From assembly GCF_947492535.1 (NCBI RefSeq), contig NZ_CANLNH010000002.1, positions 62,001-126,000 of the forward strand: 64,000 bases of DNA, in the 5' to 3' direction. This document shows positions 9,900 to 17,137 of this stretch, piece by piece (position 1 is the stretch's first letter; each line of letters opens with the position of its first letter). The notes beneath the pieces are model-generated. The model was not told the origin of the DNA and made no database searches. It saw only the letters and a program-made list of their open reading frames with translations. This stretch comes from an uncultured Dokdonia sp. (GTDB taxonomy: Bacteria; Bacteroidota; Bacteroidia; Flavobacteriales; Flavobacteriaceae). The position numbers and the translations under genes are program-made.

Positions 9900-10325
9900 T
9901 CACAAATGATTTGATATAAAATCTTGGCAATATGCTTTTATTTCATCTCTCGCTTTCGCGAAAGCTGCCTCTGTATCTTCTGGAGAACCTACAAACTTTG
10001 AGGGGTCATAAAAATTATGATGTAATCGCGTGGCATTAGGTGTTGCGATAAAAGGACAATTTTCATACGCATGATCACATACCGTAATAATAAAATCCCA
10101 GTTAACACCTTCATATTCATTTACATTGTTTGATGTATGCGAGGTAATATCTATACCCTCTTTCGCCATGGTCGCTGCTGCCCCTGGATTAATTCCATGC
10201 GTTTCTATTCCTGCTGAATAGATCATCGCTTTATCGCCTGCTAATAGGTTTAAATATCCATGTGCCATCTGACTACGACAGCTGTTTCCTGTACAAAGTA
10301 CGAGTATGTTTTTTTTCATTTTCAA
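9900..10325 (-). CDS. arsC: Arsenate reductase, low-molecular-weight phosphatase family
   Basis: 141 residues. The P-loop CTGNSCRS near residues 11-18 carries the CX5R signature of low-molecular-weight phosphatases and thioredoxin-coupled arsenate reductases. A second Cys pair in VCDHAYENCPF (about 82 and 89) fits the three-cysteine relay of that ArsC class, which reduces arsenate to arsenite. It is the last gene of the ars-type operon, before a strong terminator. The palindrome at 9952-9965 is translated as AFAKA near the C-terminus. Confidence 0.88.
   Translation of the reverse strand: MKMKKNILVLCTGNSCRSQMAHGYLNLLAGDKAMIYSAGIETHGINPGAAATMAKEGIDITSHTSNNVNEYEGVNWDFIITVCDHAYENCPFIATPNATRLHHNFYDPSKFVGSPEDTEAAFAKARDEIKAYCQDFISNHL
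9952..9965. repeat. TTTCGCGAAA palindrome inside arsC
   Basis: GCTTTCGCGAAAGC read as AFAKA within a surface-type helix near the ArsC C-terminus. Confidence 0.9.
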
Positions 10326-10408
10326 TGCCCGCGTAAGCGGGTGCTTATTTGGTTAAAGCCTGCGAAGGCGAATATCTAATTCTTTCCATATCCGCGAAGG
10401 CGGATATC
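10326..10408. repeat. Cluster of three GC-rich hairpin units between GNAT gene and arsC
   Basis: Three short inverted repeats follow one another: GCCCGCgtaaGCGGG at about 10327-10341, GCCTGCGAAGGCGAATATCT at 10358-10376, and ATATCCGCgaaGGCGGATAT at 10388-10407. The last two share the tail GCG-ATATCT. A relative, TCCGCaaaGGCGGgTATCT, lies at 55556-55575. They are G+C-rich in an AT-rich genome and sit inside an operon, so they could stabilise or process the mRNA between genes. Confidence 0.7.
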
Positions 10409-10448
10409 TTTTTTATATTTTTCTAAGTCTCTACTATATTTGATTAGC

Positions 10449-10946
10449 CTATTCAACAAAACGACTCCTTCTTTCCAACAACACATTATCATACCAAGTT
10501 CCATCGCGCATTCCTAGTTTTTCTCGTATCCCTACTTGCCGAAAACCACATTTTTCATGCAGTTTAATACTTGCTACGTTTTGTGGAAATATTTTGGCTT
10601 GTAATGTCCAAAATCCTGCATGCTCACTTTCTAACACTAAATGCTGTAATAATTGTTTTCCAACTCCCTTTTGCTGCGCTTCTTTTGCTATATAAATAGT
10701 CACCTCGACAACTCCTTTATAAACGGTTCTTAAAGAAAACGGACTCAACGCACACCATCCTAAAATGGTCTGATCTGCTTCGGCAACAAAGCGGCATTGT
10801 TTTAAAAATTTGGCATCCCAAGCATCCCAATCTGGCACTTTTGTTTCAAATGTAGCAATGCCTGTATCCATACCTGCTTTATAAATTTTCGCGCAAGCGG
10901 AATAATCTTCTTTTTGAAAATTACGAATATAGACTTGAGGTATCAT
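10449..10946 (-). CDS. GNAT N-acetyltransferase, ArsN/phosphinothricin-acetyltransferase type
   Basis: 165 residues. The pattern GIATFET..P.WDAWDAKF, LGWCALSPFS.RTVYKGVVEVTIYI, QKGVGKQLLQHL and LQAKIFPQNVASIKLHEKCGFR is that of the Pat/ArsN branch, in which ArsN1 acetylates and inactivates the arsenic antibiotic arsinothricin. QQKGVGKQ is the acetyl-CoA loop. Its place between DUF6428 and arsC supports an arsenic-related substrate over phosphinothricin, but the substrate is inferred. A decayed palindrome at 10885-10898 encodes ACAKI. Confidence 0.75.
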   Translation of the reverse strand: MIPQVYIRNFQKEDYSACAKIYKAGMDTGIATFETKVPDWDAWDAKFLKQCRFVAEADQTILGWCALSPFSLRTVYKGVVEVTIYIAKEAQQKGVGKQLLQHLVLESEHAGFWTLQAKIFPQNVASIKLHEKCGFRQVGIREKLGMRDGTWYDNVLLERRSRFVE

Positions 10947-11002
10947 TACATAAACTAAAGTTTCATTTCTCTACAGCCCTTCGACTAGCTCAGGAGATAG
11001 TA

Positions 11003-11494
11003 TTAACAACAACCACTGCCAGGAGCGCATCCTCCTGCTTGTGCATCGGCAGTTACAGGAGCAGCAATACCACAAGCTTCTTTTGCTTTACAATCTGTCG
11101 GTTGGCCAGCTAATTTAAGAAGCAAATTCCCACCACGTATTTCGTAATCGTTAACATATAGTTGTGCTGTGTGAAAGTTTGCATTGCTATATTCAATACG
11201 TACTTCTGCATCCATCACGTAGGGTTTCATACGACCTACTTTAGAAAGAATCGTCATTGCTTTATAAGCACTCATAAATTCTGTTTTACCTAATTCATTA
11301 GGGTCTTCCCAAAGTTGAATAATCGTTTCTTTCCAAGCGTCTACCCCAGCACCACAATCTACAGAATCAATAGTGACGTGTTTTACTTCTGTGATATGAT
11401 AATTTGCACCTACTAATAAATTGGGTGCATATTCAAACAGTAATGATTTGCCTTGATGTTCTTTTAATAGGTCTAAAAATTCTTGTGTTTTCAT
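11003..11494 (-). CDS. DUF6428 family protein of ars operons, with Cys-rich tail
   Basis: 163 residues. The body (KSLLFEYAPNLLVGANYHITEVKHV..DCGAG) matches my recollection of DUF6428, a family of unknown function typically found in Bacteroidota arsenic operons. The tail carries CKAKEACG and ends GGCAPGSGCC, giving several cysteines that could bind As(III). It lies between the PLP enzyme and the acetyltransferase, on the same strand. Confidence 0.72.
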   Translation of the reverse strand: MKTQEFLDLLKEHQGKSLLFEYAPNLLVGANYHITEVKHVTIDSVDCGAGVDAWKETIIQLWEDPNELGKTEFMSAYKAMTILSKVGRMKPYVMDAEVRIEYSNANFHTAQLYVNDYEIRGGNLLLKLAGQPTDCKAKEACGIAAPVTADAQAGGCAPGSGCC

Positions 11495-11524
11495 AGTGTC
11501 CGTATTTTATACTTACTCCTAATC

Positions 11525-11541
11525 GATGTAGTCACTACATC
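11525..11541. promoter_or_regulatory. 17-bp palindrome between PLP decarboxylase and DUF6428 genes
   Basis: GATGTAGT, one central base, ACTACATC: a perfect inverted repeat in the 63-nt gap within the operon. It may be an operator for an internal promoter in front of the DUF6428 gene or an mRNA hairpin; no T-run follows, so it is not a standard terminator. Confidence 0.45.
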
Positions 11542-11557
11542 ATCGTAAGGTGTTGGT

Positions 11558-13009
11558 TTATAAATTAATTTGTTCTTTTTTAAGTTCAATGTTGCTTGCT
11601 ATTGCTTTAATTTTTTCAAGTAATGCCTCCATATGCTCTTTGTTTGTAAATGGATTCATAAAAGTGGTGCGTAAATAGAATACTCCTTTTAATAGTGTAG
11701 AAACAATATAAAACTCACCATCTTCTAATAATTCCTGACGGATTTTTCTATTGACTTCTTCATACTGGTCAGGGCTTAGATTTCTTATATATCTAAAACA
11801 GACAATATTTGAAATAGGGTCTAGTGCTAATTCAAAATCAGGATGTTGTTTTATATACGTGGCAAATTCTCGCCCTGCATCGTATAATACGGTTACATTA
11901 TCGTCAAAAAACTGAGTTCCATACGCATTCATAATGGCAAAAAAACGTAAGCTCATCATGCTTTTTGTACACTCAAATGTACGCTTGCCTATATTATACC
12001 ATTCTGGGTCGTCATTTTTATCCCATAAGTATTGTGCTTTCTGCTCAAAAGTAGCATAGCTATCTACTTTATTTTTAAATAAGACGGCGGTTGTTATGGA
12101 AGAAGTCCCCATCATTTTATGACCATCTATAATCACGGAGTTTGCTTGATCTATTCCTTTAAGGAGATGTTTATATTTTGATGAAAATATAGCGGCTCCT
12201 CCATGAGCTCCATCTACGTGGAACCATATTTTTTTTGCTTTCGCGAAAGCGGAAACCGCTTCTAAATCATCATAAACACCCGTACTCGTAGAAGGAGCAC
12301 TTCCTACAATAGCTATTACTTGACGGCCGTCTGCTACTGCTTTTGCATAATAGGTTTCTAATAGATCTGTACGAATGGCATACTGATCATCTACTGGGAT
12401 TTTTATAATACCATCATTCCCTAAACCCATAATGCGTGCAGCTCTATCTACACAATAATGAGCTTCTTCTGAGACCATTATCGCTAATTTACTTGCATGG
12501 CCATCATTCCAGATATCATCATTGGCAATCGCTTTACGTGCAGCGAGCATTGCGGTTAAGTTTGCTAAGGTACCGCCTGAAGTTAAAAACCCATCGCCTT
12601 CGGTATACCCTATGGCATGTACAAACATATCTATCACCACTTTTTCTATGGCTGTACTGGCCTGTCCCATCTCATATACAGTCATACCGTTATTGAGTTG
12701 TGCGCTAAATAAGGTTGCTAATGCAGCAACTGGAACTGTAGATGCAATTTGATGTCCAATATATTTAGGGTGGTGTGTATGAATAGATCGCTCTAGTACT
12801 GTTGTGAAAAATTCTTTTGTACTGTGATTTTCTTTTACATATTCTTGCCAGAAATTATATTCATTAGTAGGAGAAACCCAACGAGTCACTTTAGAAGGGG
12901 TTCCCTCTTTTGTGGTTTTAAGATGGTTTGCAAGCAATGCAATAAGATCATCTCCTTCCTCTTTAAAAAGAGCTCCACTATATGCTTTATGTAGTAATTC
13001 TGTACTCAT
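11558..13009 (-). CDS. PLP-dependent group II decarboxylase-like enzyme in an ars operon
   Basis: The ATG at 13009 begins 4 nt after the arsR stop and gives 483 residues; an upstream ATG at 13042 would overlap arsR by 29 nt. Fold-type I PLP signatures are complete: TSGGTLANL, the ring-stacking His in SEEAHYCV, HVDGAHGGAA (Asp for the pyridine nitrogen) and DGHKMMGTS with the Schiff-base Lys. Relatives decarboxylate glutamate, diaminobutyrate, aromatic amino acids or cysteine-like acids. Its substrate is unknown. The position directly behind arsR suggests arsenic-linked expression. The palindrome at 12237-12250 encodes AFAKA. Confidence 0.82.
   Translation of the reverse strand: MSTELLHKAYSGALFKEEGDDLIALLANHLKTTKEGTPSKVTRWVSPTNEYNFWQEYVKENHSTKEFFTTVLERSIHTHHPKYIGHQIASTVPVAALATLFSAQLNNGMTVYEMGQASTAIEKVVIDMFVHAIGYTEGDGFLTSGGTLANLTAMLAARKAIANDDIWNDGHASKLAIMVSEEAHYCVDRAARIMGLGNDGIIKIPVDDQYAIRTDLLETYYAKAVADGRQVIAIVGSAPSTSTGVYDDLEAVSAFAKAKKIWFHVDGAHGGAAIFSSKYKHLLKGIDQANSVIIDGHKMMGTSSITTAVLFKNKVDSYATFEQKAQYLWDKNDDPEWYNIGKRTFECTKSMMSLRFFAIMNAYGTQFFDDNVTVLYDAGREFATYIKQHPDFELALDPISNIVCFRYIRNLSPDQYEEVNRKIRQELLEDGEFYIVSTLLKGVFYLRTTFMNPFTNKEHMEALLEKIKAIASNIELKKEQINL
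12237..12250. repeat. TTTCGCGAAA palindrome inside the PLP decarboxylase gene
   Basis: GCTTTCGCGAAAGC read as AFAKA, nine residues before the conserved HVDGAHGG block. Confidence 0.9.
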
Positions 13010-13013
13010 ACCA

Positions 13014-13337
13014 TTAGCAACATTTTGCTTTGGTTGCTTCAAAGAAATCTTGAAAATGCTGTTGTAATTGTTCCCACTTTCTTAAGTCAATACTATAATA
13101 TTGTGCTTTCCCTTTAAACTGACTTTTTAATAGCCCTGCTTTTCGGATTACTTGTAAATGTTGTGAGGTTGTAGGTTGTGACAATCGTATTTTTTCTGCA
13201 ATGTCTTGACATAAACAGCCATCACAATCTCCTATATATTCTAAAATAGCGACTCTAGCTGGATTAGAAAGTACCTTTGCTAGGTCTGCCATTTGGTTTG
13301 CTCTCATCGAGTGAATATGTCTTTTTGTAACGCCCAT
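13014..13337 (-). CDS. arsR: ArsR-family metalloregulatory repressor
   Basis: 107 residues with a winged helix-turn-helix (LSNPARVAILEYI, LSQPTTSQHLQVIRKAGLL). The segment CDGCLCQDI supplies the CxC-type thiols used by ArsR to bind As(III) at the DNA-binding helix, and two more cysteines end the protein. As(III) binding should release DNA and induce the operon that starts with this gene. A near-palindrome 39 nt upstream is a candidate operator. Confidence 0.9.
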   Translation of the reverse strand: MGVTKRHIHSMRANQMADLAKVLSNPARVAILEYIGDCDGCLCQDIAEKIRLSQPTTSQHLQVIRKAGLLKSQFKGKAQYYSIDLRKWEQLQQHFQDFFEATKAKCC

Positions 13338-13375
13338 ATTTTTAGTCTTTAGTTTTCCAAAATTACGAATAAAAA

Positions 13376-13393
13376 GTAATATAGCAATATTAC
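13376..13393 (-). promoter_or_regulatory. Candidate ArsR operator
   Basis: GTAATATAG/CAATATTAC, an 18-bp inverted repeat with one mismatched pair, lies 39 nt upstream of the arsR start. AT-rich imperfect palindromes in this position are usual for ArsR/SmtB operators. It also abuts the terminator of the divergent-side TM2 gene. Confidence 0.5.
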
Positions 13394-13410
13394 GATGTTA
13401 AATTTAATAA

Positions 13411-13440
13411 AAAAGCCTGAAGGATTTCTTCAGGCTTTTT
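13411..13440 (-). terminator. Terminator of the TM2 gene
   Basis: AAAAGCCTGAAG pairs with CTTCAGGCTTTT around a GATTT loop, ending in a T-run in the leftward direction. It separates the TM2 gene from the arsR promoter region. Confidence 0.88.
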
Positions 13441-13449
13441 AAATTATGT

Positions 13450-13884
13450 TTAGAACCAAGGTTTTTTTCCAGCCTGGTATGTATTGTAAAACTCTTCGTC
13501 AGATTTTGTGAGGTACATAATACCTTCTATTAACCCGACAAGACTCATTGCCCAAACAACAAAAACGCCTATTCCTATACAAGATAACACAATACCTATT
13601 ACAGTTATAACTAGCATAATGATTCCTTCCTTCTGGTATCCCAAAATAAATTTATGAATACCTAAAGATCCTAAAAATATTGCCAGCAATCCAGCAAGCA
13701 TTTTTTTATTGTCATTACTATTGGTTACTTTATTCCATTCTTCTTTTGCGCTATCAGAAAACTCTTTTGCAGATTCTTTTACATCGTCTGCAAATTCACT
13801 TGCTTTTTCGCCAGCTTCACTTGCTGCTTTTTTTGCTTTGTCTTTAAGGTCATCCCCAAGACCTTCGTTCGTTTCTTCGCTCAT
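13450..13884 (-). CDS. TM2 domain-containing membrane protein
   Basis: 144 residues. The first 60 are hydrophilic and rich in Lys, Glu and Ala (amphipathic helix, YtxH-like in composition). Residues about 63-130 form a TM2 domain: KKMLAGLLAIFLGSLGIHKFILGYQKEGI then VIGIVLSCIGIGVFVVWAMSLVGLIEGI. The G-x-HKFYLG-type turn is present as GIHKFILG. TM2 proteins are small inner-membrane proteins without a settled function. It has its own terminator. Confidence 0.85.
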   Translation of the reverse strand: MSEETNEGLGDDLKDKAKKAASEAGEKASEFADDVKESAKEFSDSAKEEWNKVTNSNDNKKMLAGLLAIFLGSLGIHKFILGYQKEGIIMLVITVIGIVLSCIGIGVFVVWAMSLVGLIEGIMYLTKSDEEFYNTYQAGKKPWF

Positions 13885-13995
13885 TGTATATTATTGATTA
13901 GTTAATTAGAATCTTAAATCTATTAAAAAAAGAGCAGAAATCGACAAAAAACACTTTTTTTTCATTAATCTAAAAATATATCTATCCCTATGAAC

Positions 13996-14379
13996 TTATA
14001 AAAATGCGCTATCTATAGGTTCCCATAATTCTATTTTATTTCCTTCTGGATCTAGAATCCACCCAAATTTTCCATAGTCATACTCTTCTACTTCACCCAC
14101 TACCGTGACACCTTCTTCTTTGAGTACTTTTAGCAACGCTATAAGATTATCTACTCTAAAATTAAACATAAATGGTTTTTCACTGGGAGAAAAATACGTG
14201 GTATCTGCACTCATAGGACTCCATTGGGTTGAGCATTTATTTCCATGTTCATCGCACCACCAGAATGTCCATCCGTATTGATCTGTAGGTAATCCTAAGT
14301 GTTTTTTGTACCATTCTTTTTGTGCGTCGGGATTTTCGCTTTTAAAAAACATCCCTCCTATTCCTGTAACTCTTTTCAT
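13996..14379 (-). CDS. VOC-superfamily (glyoxalase/bleomycin-resistance-like) protein
   Basis: 127 residues in the paired beta-alpha-beta layout of this superfamily: GIGGMFFKSENPDAQKEWYKKHLG at the start and EVEEYDYGKFGWILDPEGNKIELWEP at the end, the latter with the usual C-terminal Glu metal ligand. The reaction cannot be assigned. It follows a DUF4199 gene with a 10-nt gap and is probably co-transcribed with it. Confidence 0.8.
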   Translation of the reverse strand: MKRVTGIGGMFFKSENPDAQKEWYKKHLGLPTDQYGWTFWWCDEHGNKCSTQWSPMSADTTYFSPSEKPFMFNFRVDNLIALLKVLKEEGVTVVGEVEEYDYGKFGWILDPEGNKIELWEPIDSAFL

Positions 14380-14389
14380 AAGTATATAA

Positions 14390-14884
14390 TTATTTCTTTT
14401 GTAAAATCAATCCAGAAATTATCGTTACTATGAGTCCTATAACACTCACTAAGGCAAACATAAATCCGCCTGAAAAAAGCCCTAGTTGCGTAAGTGACAT
14501 CGCACTAAATTCCTTTAATTGTGTTTCTGCATCAGTAATTTTCACTGTATCTCCCGTTTCTTTAGCTGCGACTACAGCAGCTTCTCCATATTCTTGATAA
14601 AAATCAGGATTAATTACGGTTACATATAATCCATCTACAATAGCAATACCCAATGCTGTAAACAGCGCTATACATATCCCTACTGTAAAAGCTTTTGTAA
14701 AACTTATCTTTCCATCATTTTCGGTATCTCTAAAATATTTGATTCCAAAAAACACAAAAGATAGTGCTACAAAAATTGCGGTGTAACCTAATACTTCTGA
14801 AGCGCCTAAGAATAATGAGAAGCCAAACGCTATCATCCCTGTAATCATAGTATACGCTACATATTTAAAAACTACTTTTTTCAT
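14390..14884 (-). CDS. DUF4199 family membrane protein
   Basis: 164 residues from the ATG at 14884 (another in frame at 14890). Four hydrophobic helices are visible: YVAYTMITGMIAFGFSLFL, LGYTAIFVALSFVFFGIKYF, the FTVGICIALFTALGIAIV segment and the C-terminal MFALVSVIGLIVTIISGLIL. GKISFTKAF between helices 2 and 3 is characteristic of DUF4199. Function is unknown. The VOC gene downstream and the LuxR-type regulator upstream make a familiar flavobacterial trio. Confidence 0.8.
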   Translation of the reverse strand: MKKVVFKYVAYTMITGMIAFGFSLFLGASEVLGYTAIFVALSFVFFGIKYFRDTENDGKISFTKAFTVGICIALFTALGIAIVDGLYVTVINPDFYQEYGEAAVVAAKETGDTVKITDAETQLKEFSAMSLTQLGLFSGGFMFALVSVIGLIVTIISGLILQKK

Positions 14885-14983
14885 AATCATGCTTATTAAA
14901 ATGTTTGGTCAAAAGTATCAGAAACCTCAAAAAACAGTCTCATACTAAAGTACCAAATCTATCCTACTTTGGTCGGAATTGCC

Positions 14984-15397
14984 TTATATAGGTAAGATAT
15001 GTAGCTCTTTTGCTTTTTGGATCGCTTGGGTGCGTCGTTTTGCATCGAGTTTTAAAAGGACATTAGACACATGGGTTTTAATCGTACTTTCAGATACAAA
15101 AAGTCGTTCTGCAATTTCTTTATTACTATATCCAGAAGCCATTTCGAGTAGCACTTCATATTCTCGTTTACTCAAACCAATAGCATTGATTTGTTTTTGG
15201 TCTACTTCTTTAGAAACAATGTTTTCTTTTTTAAATTTTTTCTGAATAAATACGCCTATGATAAAAAATAAGATTGCGATTCCGCTTATGACAAACTCGA
15301 TGGTTAAATCTCCAGAAATTAAGCTGTAGCTACTCAATTGTAGTAATGCCAAAATGGCCAATGCCAACATCCCAAAAATTAAAATCGTTTTCTTCAT
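14984..15397 (-). CDS. Membrane-anchored LuxR-type HTH regulator (short)
   Basis: 137 residues: two transmembrane helices at about 4-22 and 33-53, then a LuxR-type helix-turn-helix (LSKREYEVLLEMASGYSNKEIAERLFVSESTIKTHVSNVLLKLDAKRRTQAI split over 77-130). There is no receiver or sensor domain, so any signal must come through the membrane segment or a partner protein. The adjacent DUF4199 gene is a plausible partner or target. Confidence 0.82.
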   Translation of the reverse strand: MKKTILIFGMLALAILALLQLSSYSLISGDLTIEFVISGIAILFFIIGVFIQKKFKKENIVSKEVDQKQINAIGLSKREYEVLLEMASGYSNKEIAERLFVSESTIKTHVSNVLLKLDAKRRTQAIQKAKELHILPI

Positions 15398-15411
15398 TCG
15401 TTTTAAAAATA

Positions 15412-16350
15412 CTAAAACTTGGCGAGGATTTTATCTACAATCGTTTGCGCTAGCTTACGCTTGCTTTCTATCGTCCATCCTGCGATATGTGGTGTTAGCA
15501 ATACATTTTCTGCTGTAATGAGATATTTCAGTGGGTCTGGCATCTCTTCTTTTGAGGTAAAGAGATTTTCAAAAGACAGTTTTTCATATTCTAAAACGTC
15601 TAATCCTGCGCCTTTTATTTTTCCGCTTTTTAAAGCCGTGACCAACGCAGATGTGACCACACTTTTCCCTCGTGCCGTATTTATGAGGTAGAACGCTTTC
15701 GCGAAAGCGTTTATAAATGTATCCCCAACCATTTTATCCGTTTGAGGTGTCCAGGGCGTATGTAAACTCAATACGTCTGCCTTTTTCTGTAACTCCTCAA
15801 GTGATACCTGACGGGCATTAGCATCTCCTACATGATCTAAGATATCGTAACAGAGTACTTCACAATCAAATCCTTGTAGTTTTTTTGCAAAGGCTTTCCC
15901 CATATTCCCATATCCAATAATTCCAACCGTTTTACCTTCTAGTTCCACCCCTCGATTAGGTTCTCGATTCCACTGTCCAGATTTCACCTCAGCGTCTGCT
16001 TGGTTTAGTTTATTAAAAAGAGATAGTATCATACCTAGTGCATGCTCTCCAACTGCATTGCGATTCCCTTCTGGGGCACTGATAAGATAAATACCTTTGC
16101 TTTCTGCATAAGGTATATCGATACTTTCTAAACCAGCTCCTACTCTTGCTATAAATTTTAATTGATGTGCTGCATCTATAAATTGCTTATCAATCTTAAA
16201 CCGACTTCGTATCACAATGCCATCATATTCAGCAATGATCTTTTCGGTTGCTGATTTTGAAATGGTGTAATCTTCATGATTATGATGTCCTGCTGCAGCT
16301 AATTGCTCTATAAGTAATGGATGGTTTTGATCTAAATGGAGAATGCGCAT
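15412..16350 (-). CDS. D-2-hydroxyacid dehydrogenase (SerA/phosphoglycerate dehydrogenase-like)
   Basis: 312 residues. NAD-binding GYGNMGKAFAKKL with the acidic residue of CEVLCYD, substrate Arg in LINTARGKSV, Glu in GLDVLEYE and catalytic His in LLTPHIAGWT are all present. The short form without an ACT or other C-terminal domain suits either 3-phosphoglycerate dehydrogenase, as in many Bacteroidota, or another hydroxyacid. No serC neighbour is seen. The palindrome at 15692-15711 encodes AFAKA in the segment NAFAKAFYLINTARG. Confidence 0.82.
   Translation of the reverse strand: MRILHLDQNHPLLIEQLAAAGHHNHEDYTISKSATEKIIAEYDGIVIRSRFKIDKQFIDAAHQLKFIARVGAGLESIDIPYAESKGIYLISAPEGNRNAVGEHALGMILSLFNKLNQADAEVKSGQWNREPNRGVELEGKTVGIIGYGNMGKAFAKKLQGFDCEVLCYDILDHVGDANARQVSLEELQKKADVLSLHTPWTPQTDKMVGDTFINAFAKAFYLINTARGKSVVTSALVTALKSGKIKGAGLDVLEYEKLSFENLFTSKEEMPDPLKYLITAENVLLTPHIAGWTIESKRKLAQTIVDKILAKF
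15692..15711. repeat. TTTCGCGAAA palindrome inside the hydroxyacid dehydrogenase gene
   Basis: Twenty-bp perfect form, AACGCTTTCGCGAAAGCGTT, read as AFAKA immediately before the conserved LINTARG motif, so close to the active site. Confidence 0.9.
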
Positions 16351-16571
16351 CTTTATGTGTAATTTATATCAAAGATACGCATTGGTTTTTCCAGATAATA
16401 ATTACTTAATTGATAGTCTTTTCTTTTTAGATAGTATGGCTAGATCTCTTTAAATCTAACTCTCAAGACTTTTTTAAACCTTTTTTAGTACCTTTTTCAA
16501 ACCTTTATTTTCTGTATTTGGAGATACTTACATATAGATTTGTATCATACAAATTTTTTAAAATTCTCATC

Positions 16572-17117
16572 ATGAAAAAAACGTTCGTACAGTTATTAAT
16601 TCTTATTATATGTTTTACTTCAGGTCAACAAAGTTTTGGTCAAAAAGTAAAATCTACAAAGGTTGATACCTTCTATTTTGAATCACCAGCAATCGCACTA
16701 AAGAACTCCTTTAAATTTAAAATAGATAGTGTTCCTTTAACGACTAATCGTTTTGTAATAACTGGATTTTCTCGACCTGAAGAAACTGATTTCTCATTAA
16801 ATCGAGAAATAAAGCTTTCAGACAATTCTGGATCAAAAACAATTCCTATTGAAGTGAATAAAGAAACCGCAGAACTTCTATTATCTGTTAATTGCAGTCT
16901 AAAATCTGGCGCTCTCAATGTTGAAATTTATGATCCAAAAGGAGCAAAAAGAGGCAATTTCTCTGTAAAAGGAAGTAATGACACATCTGGTTGGTCAGAA
17001 ACTGTGGGAGGGACCATCAATAAAAGATACAGTAATCCTATAAGTGGGACATGGTCTCTAAAATTTATTGCAGAAAAAGTAACTGCAGATATTTTAATAC
17101 AAACTAAAATCAAATAA
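16572..17117 (+). CDS. Secreted protein of unknown function
   Basis: The ATG at 16572 gives a signal peptide (MKKTFVQLLILIICFTSGQQSFG) and 181 residues. The rest is predicted beta-rich; the C-terminal part (VEIYDPKGAK..GTWSLKFIAEKVTADILI) resembles proprotein-convertase P-like sandwiches in pattern only. A TAGATTTG that could be a -7 element sits at 16535-16542, but the TTTG upstream is only 14 nt away. It is followed 20 nt later by a membrane LuxR-type regulator, so the two may act together. Confidence 0.7.
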   Translation: MKKTFVQLLILIICFTSGQQSFGQKVKSTKVDTFYFESPAIALKNSFKFKIDSVPLTTNRFVITGFSRPEETDFSLNREIKLSDNSGSKTIPIEVNKETAELLLSVNCSLKSGALNVEIYDPKGAKRGNFSVKGSNDTSGWSETVGGTINKRYSNPISGTWSLKFIAEKVTADILIQTKIK

Positions 17118-17137
17118 TTAGATAGCCCTCTCTCTTT

